Assembly (NCBI GenBank): GCA_944348085.1
Contig: CALVMU010000013.1
Location: forward strand, 1-37,975
Direction of reading: 5' to 3'
DNA: 37,975 nucleotides
DNA from: an uncultured Clostridia bacterium
GTDB taxonomy: Bacteria > Bacillota > Clostridia > Christensenellales > UBA1242
The translations under genes were made by a program, and so were the position numbers. The notes under the pieces were generated by a model that worked only from the letters and a program-made list of their open reading frames with translations, searched no databases and was not told the DNA's origin. Below, piece by piece: positions 33,650-37,975 of the stretch. Positions within the stretch are counted from its first letter, which is position 1, and each line of letters begins with the position of its first letter.

Positions 33650-35457
33650 TATTTGTCACCATCGTCAAGCTTCAAGATTGACATAAATGCCTCAGACGGA
33701 ATTTCTACTGAGCCAATTTTACGCATTCTCTTTTTGCCTTCTTTTTGTTTTTCAAGAAGTTTTCTCTTTCTTGTGATGTCGCCGCCATAACATTTTGCAA
33801 GCACATCTTTTCTCATTGCAGAAACGGTTTCGCGTGCGATAATTTTGTTGCCAATTGCAGCCTGAATTGGCACTTCAAAAAGTTGACGAGGAATAATCTT
33901 TTTAAGTTTTTCAGTCAGCGCTCTACCACGAGCATACGCCTTATCTTTGTGGACAATGATTGAAAGAGCGTCGCATTTTTCGCCGTTAAGCAAAATGTCA
34001 ACTCTGACAAGGTCGCTTCTTTCAAAGCCTGCCATTTCATAGTCAAAGCTTGCATAGCCTTTTGTGCGCGATTTTAGGCTGTCAAAAAAGTCGTAAATAA
34101 TCTCACCAAGTGGCAGTTTATAGTCAACTCTTACCCTCTTTTCTTCCAAATAAGTCAGGTCTTTATAAATTCCACGCTTGTCTTGGCAAAGCTCCATGAT
34201 TGCGCCCACATATTCAGGCGGCGCAAAAATGCTTGCCTTGACATAAGGCTCTTCAATATAGTCAATTTCAACTGGTGAAGGAAGTGAAGATGGATTTGAA
34301 AGTTTGAGCACCTCGCCATTTGTTTTGTGAACAAGATAGTAAACCCCTGGCGCAGTTGTGATTATATCAAGATTGAATTCTCGCTCAATGCGCTCGGAAA
34401 TAATTTCAAGATGAAGCAGTCCAAGAAAGCCACATCTAAAGCCAAAGCCAAGCGCCTGTGAAACTTCTGGCTCATACTGCAAAGAGGCATCGTTGAGTTT
34501 GAGTTTTTCAAGCGCGTCTTTAAGCTCTTGATATTTTGCTCCGTCCACTGGAAAAATTCCGCAAAAAACAACTGGTTGAACTTTTTTGTAACCAGGCAAT
34601 GCCTCAAGGCAAGGGGCAAGTGCATTTGTGATTGTGTCGCCAACTGCCACATCTTGAATTGTTTTGATAGAAGAGGCAAGATAGCCAACATCGCCAGCAC
34701 GCAAAACATCAACTGGTTTTGTGTTTGGCACAAAAATGCCCACTTCAGTGACATCAAAAGTTTTGTCGGTCTGCATCATTTTGATTTTGTCGCCCACCTT
34801 AACTGAGCCGTCAAAAACCCTTACTAAACAAATTGCTCCCTTAAAATTGTCGTAATAACTGTCAAAAATCAAGCACTTAAGCTTGCCATTTTCATCGCCC
34901 TTTGGCGCAGGAAATTCTTTAACAATCATCTCAAGCACTTGGTCAATGTTTGTTCCATCTTTGGCCGAAATGCAAGGCGCATGCATGGCTGGAATGCCAA
35001 CCACATCTTCAATTTCTTTTTTCACCTCTTCAGGTCTTGCTGAAGGAAGGTCGATTTTGTTTATCACCGGCAAAATTTCAAGATTGTTATCAAGCGCAAG
35101 ATAGGCATTTGCAAGCGTCTGCGCTTCCACGCCCTGAGAGGCATCAACAATCAGAATTGCACCTTCACATGCAGCGAGCGAGCGAGAAACTTCATAGGTA
35201 AAGTCAACATGACCCGGCGTGTCTATAAGGTTGAGCTCATACTCCTGCCCTTCATAGTTATACAACATTCTTGTGGGCGTAAGTTTGATTGTAATACCCT
35301 TTTCGCGCTCTAGTTCCATGCTGTCTAAAAGCTGATTTTGCATATCGCGTTTGGCAAGCGTGCCGGTCTTTTCAATAAGGCGGTCAGCAAGTGTGCTTTT
35401 GCCATGGTCAATATGCGCCACAATACAAAAATTTCTGATTTTATCATGTCTATTCAT
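33649..35457 (-). CDS. lepA: Elongation factor 4 (LepA)
   Basis: The 602-aa translational GTPase has the G1 motif AHIDHGKST (residues about 14-22), DTPGH and [11 protein letters not shown]-like domains II, III and V follow, then the LepA-specific C-terminal domain (about residue 490 onward; [23 protein letters not shown]). LepA back-translocates or remodels stalled ribosomes and affects biogenesis. The frame is open a further 58 codons upstream, but [21 protein letters not shown] is the conserved beginning. The ATG at 35457 has no Shine-Dalgarno and lies 7 nt after a TATAAT, consistent with a leaderless mRNA. Confidence 0.97.
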   Translation of the reverse strand: MNRHDKIRNFCIVAHIDHGKSTLADRLIEKTGTLAKRDMQNQLLDSMELEREKGITIKLTPTRMLYNYEGQEYELNLIDTPGHVDFTYEVSRSLAACEGAILIVDASQGVEAQTLANAYLALDNNLEILPVINKIDLPSARPEEVKKEIEDVVGIPAMHAPCISAKDGTNIDQVLEMIVKEFPAPKGDENGKLKCLIFDSYYDNFKGAICLVRVFDGSVKVGDKIKMMQTDKTFDVTEVGIFVPNTKPVDVLRAGDVGYLASSIKTIQDVAVGDTITNALAPCLEALPGYKKVQPVVFCGIFPVDGAKYQELKDALEKLKLNDASLQYEPEVSQALGFGFRCGFLGLLHLEIISERIEREFNLDIITTAPGVYYLVHKTNGEVLKLSNPSSLPSPVEIDYIEEPYVKASIFAPPEYVGAIMELCQDKRGIYKDLTYLEEKRVRVDYKLPLGEIIYDFFDSLKSRTKGYASFDYEMAGFERSDLVRVDILLNGEKCDALSIIVHKDKAYARGRALTEKLKKIIPRQLFEVPIQAAIGNKIIARETVSAMRKDVLAKCYGGDITRKRKLLEKQKEGKKRMRKIGSVEIPSEAFMSILKLDDGDK

Positions 35458-35464
35458 GGTTATG

Positions 35465-35493
35465 ATTATAGCGTAAAATAAATCAAAAAGCAA
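35465..35493 (-). promoter_or_regulatory. lepA promoter, -10 box 7 nt from the ATG
   Basis: On the minus strand TTGCTT (35488-35493) and a perfect TATAAT (35465-35470) are 17 nt apart. Only CATAACC separates the -10 box from the ATG, so transcription probably starts at or within 1-2 nt of the initiation codon. Confidence 0.65.
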
Positions 35494-35588
35494 ATCTTTA
35501 TAAAATAATATCAATCTTGGCGCTAAATTTTGTTTGCTTTTTTGTGCAGTTTGGGTTTGAGACTTTGGCGGAAGTCTTGCCCCGAACC

Positions 35589-35655
35589 ATAAAGGCGCTT
35601 GCATAACGCCTTTATTTAAAGGGGCAAGCATGCCCTTGGCTTTGCCCTAAGGGCA
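35589..35655. repeat. Cluster of GC-rich hairpins upstream of lepA
   Basis: Three hairpins are tightly packed: ATAAAGGCG/CGCCTTTAT (35589-35615), GGGCA-AGCA-TGCCC (35622-35635) and TGCCC-TAA-GGGCA (35643-35655). The repeated GGGCA/TGCCC arms can also pair with each other, giving alternative structures. Base composition is much more GC-rich than the surroundings. Confidence 0.7.
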
Positions 35656-35656
35656 T

Positions 35657-35692
35657 AAAAAAAATTTTGAAGGCTCGCCTTCAAAATTTTTT
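35657..35692. terminator. Terminator of the GDPD gene (16-bp perfect stem)
   Basis: AAAATTTTGAAGGC and its exact complement are separated by only 2 nt, extended by A-T pairs to 16 bp. On the minus strand it is followed by a T-run and lies just beyond the GDPD stop. Confidence 0.85.
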
Positions 35693-35702
35693 CCTTCCGC
35701 CA

Positions 35703-36434
35703 CTAAATCTTTGGTTCAAAGTCTTCAAAAATCACATTGTCGCAGTATTTTACAACCCTCAGATATTCATTTTGATTTTTCACCGTCCATGCAATCAGAG
35801 GAAGTTCTTTAAATTTTCTTACAAACCTGTTTGGCAAATATTTTGCCTCATAAGCTATAAAGTTCGGTTTTGAAATATGCTTGTTTAAAAGCATTCTTTT
35901 AAGTGCAAATCTTTGAAAGAAAGGCATTTTTTCTGACTTTAAAAAGCCAGCTAGTTGTCCTCTTACAAAAGATGGCGCATGTTTTTCAAAATATTGAAGC
36001 ACATAAGGATTGAATGATTCAACAGCAAACTCGCCTTTATAGTTTTGCAAAAGCTCAATAACCTTTTTCTCAAGCTCTCCAACTTTGCTTTTATTTTTGA
36101 TTTCAATCAAAATTGGCGTTCTGCCAGCAATAAAATTCAAAGTTTCTTCAAAGGTAGGGATTTTTTCTTTTGAACCTTTAAGAGTTAAAATGTCAAGGTC
36201 AGACTTATTCAAAAATTTCAAATAACCGTCATTATCTGTAAGCCTTGAAAGAGATTCGTCATGAAAAACGACAAGCGTGCCGTCAGCAATCATCTGAACA
36301 TCAAGTTCAATAGCATAGCCGTTGTCGATTGCATTTTGAAATGCAGAAAGTGAATTTTCTGGGCGCTCTTTGTCATGAAGACCACGATGAGCAATAGGCT
36401 GACAAACAAGCCAAGAGTCAAAAATATCTTTCAT
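35703..36434 (-). CDS. Glycerophosphodiester phosphodiesterase
   Basis: The 243-aa TIM-barrel enzyme hydrolyses glycerophosphodiesters to glycerol-3-phosphate and an alcohol. The catalytic and metal-binding elements are present: IAHRGLHD (residues about 14-21), ENSLSAF, IELDVQ and VFHDESLSRLT. No signal peptide or membrane segment is seen, so it is cytosolic. TAAGGAAGG lies 5-6 nt before the ATG. It stands between rsmD and lepA and ends with a strong terminator. Confidence 0.93.
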   Translation of the reverse strand: MKDIFDSWLVCQPIAHRGLHDKERPENSLSAFQNAIDNGYAIELDVQMIADGTLVVFHDESLSRLTDNDGYLKFLNKSDLDILTLKGSKEKIPTFEETLNFIAGRTPILIEIKNKSKVGELEKKVIELLQNYKGEFAVESFNPYVLQYFEKHAPSFVRGQLAGFLKSEKMPFFQRFALKRMLLNKHISKPNFIAYEAKYLPNRFVRKFKELPLIAWTVKNQNEYLRVVKYCDNVIFEDFEPKI

Positions 36435-36521
36435 AAAACCTTCCTTAATTTTTAGAAATTATATCATATTAACTTTTTTTTCACAACAAAAATCAATATA
36501 TTTTATGTTAAAATGACAAAA

Positions 36522-37064
36522 TTAATCTGCTTTTTCAAGATAAACAACCTTTTTTATTCCATAAATTTTTTCGTCTGCAACCTTAAACGGCGCAAAGTCA
36601 AATTGCAAATCTTTGTTTTGCTCAGAGACTATCAAACCACCTGCTTTTAATAGATCAAGCTCTGAGATGAGTTTAAAACAATTTTCATAAACTCCACTTT
36701 GATAAGGTGGATCAAGCAAAATAATATCAAACTGCTTCGCTTTGGCTTTGAAATATTTTAAGGCATTTTGATAGTCACTTTTTATCACTTCAGCATTTGC
36801 TTCAAGCTTTAATAGGTTTTGCTTTGTAAGCATGACCGAACGAAAATCTTTGTCGACAAAGATAACCTCTTCTGCGCCTCTGCTCATCGCTTCAATTCCA
36901 AGCGCACCGGTGCCACAAAAAAGGTCCAAAACAACAGCTCCTTCAAGCCGAAAATTGATTTTATTAAAAATCGCTTGCTTGACAACATCTGCCGTTGGTC
37001 TGATATGTTCATATTTATTTGGCACAAGCACCCTGCCCTTAAATTTCCCTGCTGTAACTCTCAT
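36522..37064 (-). CDS. rsmD: 16S rRNA (guanine966-N2)-methyltransferase RsmD
   Basis: The 180-aa class I methyltransferase starts MRVTAGKFKGR, the conserved RsmD N-terminus. The SAM motif VLDLFCGTGALGIEAMSRGA (about residues 44-63) and the N2-guanine motif IILLDPPYQ (about 113-121) follow. It methylates G966 on assembled 30S particles. The ATG has no Shine-Dalgarno; a TATAAT ends 6 nt upstream, implying a leaderless message. Confidence 0.95.
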   Translation of the reverse strand: MRVTAGKFKGRVLVPNKYEHIRPTADVVKQAIFNKINFRLEGAVVLDLFCGTGALGIEAMSRGAEEVIFVDKDFRSVMLTKQNLLKLEANAEVIKSDYQNALKYFKAKAKQFDIILLDPPYQSGVYENCFKLISELDLLKAGGLIVSEQNKDLQFDFAPFKVADEKIYGIKKVVYLEKAD

Positions 37065-37070
37065 AATAAA

Positions 37071-37098
37071 ATTATATACCTTTTTTGCAAAATTTCAA
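37071..37098 (-). promoter_or_regulatory. rsmD promoter, -10 box 6 nt from the ATG
   Basis: On the minus strand TTGAAA (37093-37098) and a perfect TATAAT (37071-37076) are 16 nt apart. Only 6 nt (TTTATT) precede the ATG, so the start point should coincide with the start codon. Confidence 0.7.
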
Positions 37099-37190
37099 AC
37101 TGTTTTTAAACAGCTTTGATAGTAGAAAACACGCAACTTTTATTTTAAGAAAGATTAATATATTAAAATTGTCAAATAAGGAGGATAAAA

Positions 37191-37364
37191 ATGAAAGATT
37201 ACGCAAGATTTACATTTCGAACCAGCAAAGAACTGCTCTTCAAAATGCAATACATTTCTACCTATCACGGCAGGACTAAAAATAAAGAAATTGAGCAGAT
37301 CTTGAAAAAACATATAAAAGAATTTGAAAATATTTATGGCGAAATTAAAGCAGAAGAAAAATAA
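37191..37364 (+). CDS. Small Arc-like ribbon-helix-helix protein
   Basis: This 57-aa protein has a basic N-terminus with ARFTFRTSKELLFKM followed by helix-turn-helix residues TKNKEIEQILKKHIKEF. That is the pattern of an Arc/MetJ-type ribbon-helix-helix DNA-binding protein: a beta-strand for base contacts, then two helices. It probably dimerises and acts as a transcriptional regulator or antitoxin. AAGGAGG lies 6 nt before the ATG, a strong start. The stop codon lies within the loop of the terminator. It sits directly upstream of the tRNA-like array and in the same orientation; no toxin-like partner is visible. Confidence 0.8.
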   Translation: MKDYARFTFRTSKELLFKMQYISTYHGRTKNKEIEQILKKHIKEFENIYGEIKAEEK

Positions 37365-37379
37365 ATCTGCTTTTTTTTG
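37347..37379 (+). terminator. Terminator of the RHH gene
   Basis: AAAGCAGA (37347-37354) pairs with TCTGCTTT (37366-37373), followed by T8. The stem begins inside the coding sequence and encloses the stop codon. Confidence 0.85.
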
Positions 37380-37408
37380 TTGACAAAACTCTTTTCTTGT
37401 TGTATAAT
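37380..37408 (+). promoter_or_regulatory. Consensus promoter of the tRNA-like array
   Basis: A perfect TTGACA (37380-37385) and a perfect TATAAT (37403-37408) are separated by the ideal 17 nt. It directly abuts the RHH terminator and points into the repeat array, so the array is an independent and probably strong transcription unit. Confidence 0.92.
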
Positions 37409-37414
37409 TATTCT

Positions 37415-37511
37415 CGTTTCATGGGCTATTAATCTAAACATAGCAAAAATGCACTTCTTGCCAAAAAAGCCGAAGGCAAAATTAAAACCTCTCAAAATAA
37501 ACTACTTATTT
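37415..37511 (+). other. Leader of the tRNA-like array
   Basis: About 100 nt separate the promoter from the first tRNA-like unit. It contains GCC-GAA-GGC followed by AAAATTAAA (37469-37484), resembling the GCC-AAA-GGC-GAAATTAAA end of the insert in the repeat units. It may be a remnant of a further unit. No convincing open reading frame. Confidence 0.5.
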
Positions 37512-37616
37512 ACCCTGCTAGCTCAGTTGAGAGCATGAGGCTTGAGCGCCAAGACCCAAAGGGTCTGCGTATGGAGCCAAAGGCGAAATTAAATCGAAGG
37601 GTCCAGGGTTCCCTGG
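37512..37616 (+). ncRNA. tRNA-Lys-like repeat unit 1
   Basis: The 5' part (CTGCTAGCTCAGTTGAGAGCA) is a tRNA acceptor/D-arm with the D-loop shortened so that G18G19 are missing. The anticodon arm is replaced by about 50 nt with a perfect GACCC-AAA-GGGTC hairpin and a CGCC/GGCG outer pair. The 3' part resumes as TTAAATCGAAGGGTCCAGGG, the tRNA-Lys variable region and T-stem, but the T-loop is deleted (CCAGGGTTCCCTGG). No 3' acceptor strand is present, so it cannot be a normal tRNA. Confidence 0.7.
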
Positions 37617-37639
37617 AATAAAAAACTTAATATTATTAT

Positions 37640-37745
37640 GGACTGCTAGCTCAGTTGGTAAGAGCATGAGACGCAGCGCCAAGACCCAAGGGGTCTGCGT
37701 ATGAAGCCAAAGGCGGAATTAAATCGAAGGGTCCAGGGTTCCCTG
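37640..37745 (+). ncRNA. tRNA-Lys-like repeat unit 2
   Basis: It has the same layout as unit 1. GGACTGC acceptor 5' strand, D-arm GCTC-AGTTGGTAA-GAGC (one extra A), hairpin insert (37667-37718), then the tRNA-Lys 3' half from TTAAATCGAAGG and a collapsed T-arm. It is nearly identical to unit 3 except in the D-loop and one base of the GACCC hairpin loop. Confidence 0.7.
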
Positions 37746-37773
37746 AAACAAAAAAAACTTAATATATATATAT

Positions 37774-37876
37774 GGACTGCTAGCTCAGTTGAGAGCATGA
37801 GACGCAGCGCCAAGACCCAAAGGGTCTGCGTATGAAGCCAAAGGCGGAATTAAATCGAAGGGTCCAGGGTTCCCTG
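37774..37876 (+). ncRNA. tRNA-Lys-like repeat unit 3
   Basis: It begins with GGACTGC and has a shortened D-loop (GCTC-AGTTGA-GAGC) as in unit 1. The insert carries GACCC-AAA-GGGTC and GCC-AAA-GGC hairpins, and the collapsed T-arm is CAGGGTTCCCTG. The spacer to the next unit is A8 followed by CTTAATATATATAT, also found between units 2 and 3. Confidence 0.7.
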
Positions 37877-37902
37877 AAACAAAAAAAACTTAATATATAT
37901 AT

Positions 37903-37975
37903 GGACTGCTAGCTCAGTTGGTAGAGCATTCGACTCTTAATCATACGCTCCGAAATGAGTATAAACTACATTTAT
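37903..37975 (+). tRNA. tRNA-Lys(CTT)-like gene, normal 5' half, disrupted at the window edge
   Basis: The 5' half is a canonical tRNA: acceptor GGACTGC, D-arm GCTCAGTTGGTAGAGC, anticodon stem TTCGA and loop CTCTTAA, giving the Lys anticodon CTT. After position 40 (TC, ending 37942) the expected GAAGGGTCCAGGGTTC does not follow; instead ATACGCTCC... runs to the window end. The 3' half is missing within the window, so this is a partial or interrupted gene (intron, insertion, deletion or assembly break). Confidence 0.6.

Noticed and set aside
35458..35631. 58-codon N-terminal extension of LepA
   Set aside because: The extension does not match the LepA family, crosses the promoter and hairpin region, and the conserved start is at 35457.
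37512..37975. CRISPR array
   Set aside because: The repeats are about 130 nt with near-identical content and AT spacers of 23-28 nt; there are no unique spacers and no cas genes.

Overview
The window comes from an AT-rich bacterial chromosome. Most genes carry strong GGAGG-type ribosome binding sites and the standard genetic code fits. The housekeeping set is typical of Bacillota: RNase J, GreA, ylxM-ffh-rpsP-khpA-rimM-trmD-rbgA-yraN, GroESL, LepA-HemW and a type IIA topoisomerase pair. Together with the surface and hypothetical proteins this suggests an uncultured Clostridia-like lineage. The assignment is inferred from gene order and protein character, not from a marker-gene search.

Layout: 1-7311 is mainly minus strand (tRNA methyltransferase, RNase J, a membrane protein, greA, rlmH, two adjacent CPBP intramembrane proteases), with a DUF378 protein on plus. 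7391-9231 holds tadA, a SHOCT membrane protein and an SDR oxidoreductase. 9232-10800 is an accessory island of very small genes with matching strong promoters and leaders, including a 29-codon gene whose promoter spacer contains nine consecutive G. 10836-15193 carries groESL, a SPOR-like membrane protein, a double-OB SSB-like protein and a polysaccharide deacetylase. 15609-20128 is the topoisomerase operon, divergent from murG. 21505-26219 is an accessory surface/proteolysis region: a GLUG-repeat secreted protein, an AprX-like subtilase overlapping a small gene, and a Q/N-rich protein. 26231-27516 has a degenerate ABC ATPase and a lipoprotein. 27589-32079 is an eight-gene translation/SRP operon. 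32232-37064 contains hemW-lepA, a GDPD and rsmD.

The most unusual feature is at the right end (37380-37975). A consensus promoter directly follows a terminator and reads into three roughly 130-nt tandem units. Each unit is a tRNA-Lys-like gene whose anticodon region is replaced by a GC-rich hairpin insert and whose T-loop is deleted. A fourth unit is normal through the Lys(CTT) anticodon loop and then diverges. A ribbon-helix-helix regulator gene lies immediately upstream.

Other signals: several genes (lepA, rsmD, probably tadA) have a -10 box ending only 6-7 nt before the ATG, with no usable Shine-Dalgarno, which suggests leaderless mRNAs. groESL lacks a recognisable CIRCE but has a perfect 12-bp palindrome in its promoter spacer.
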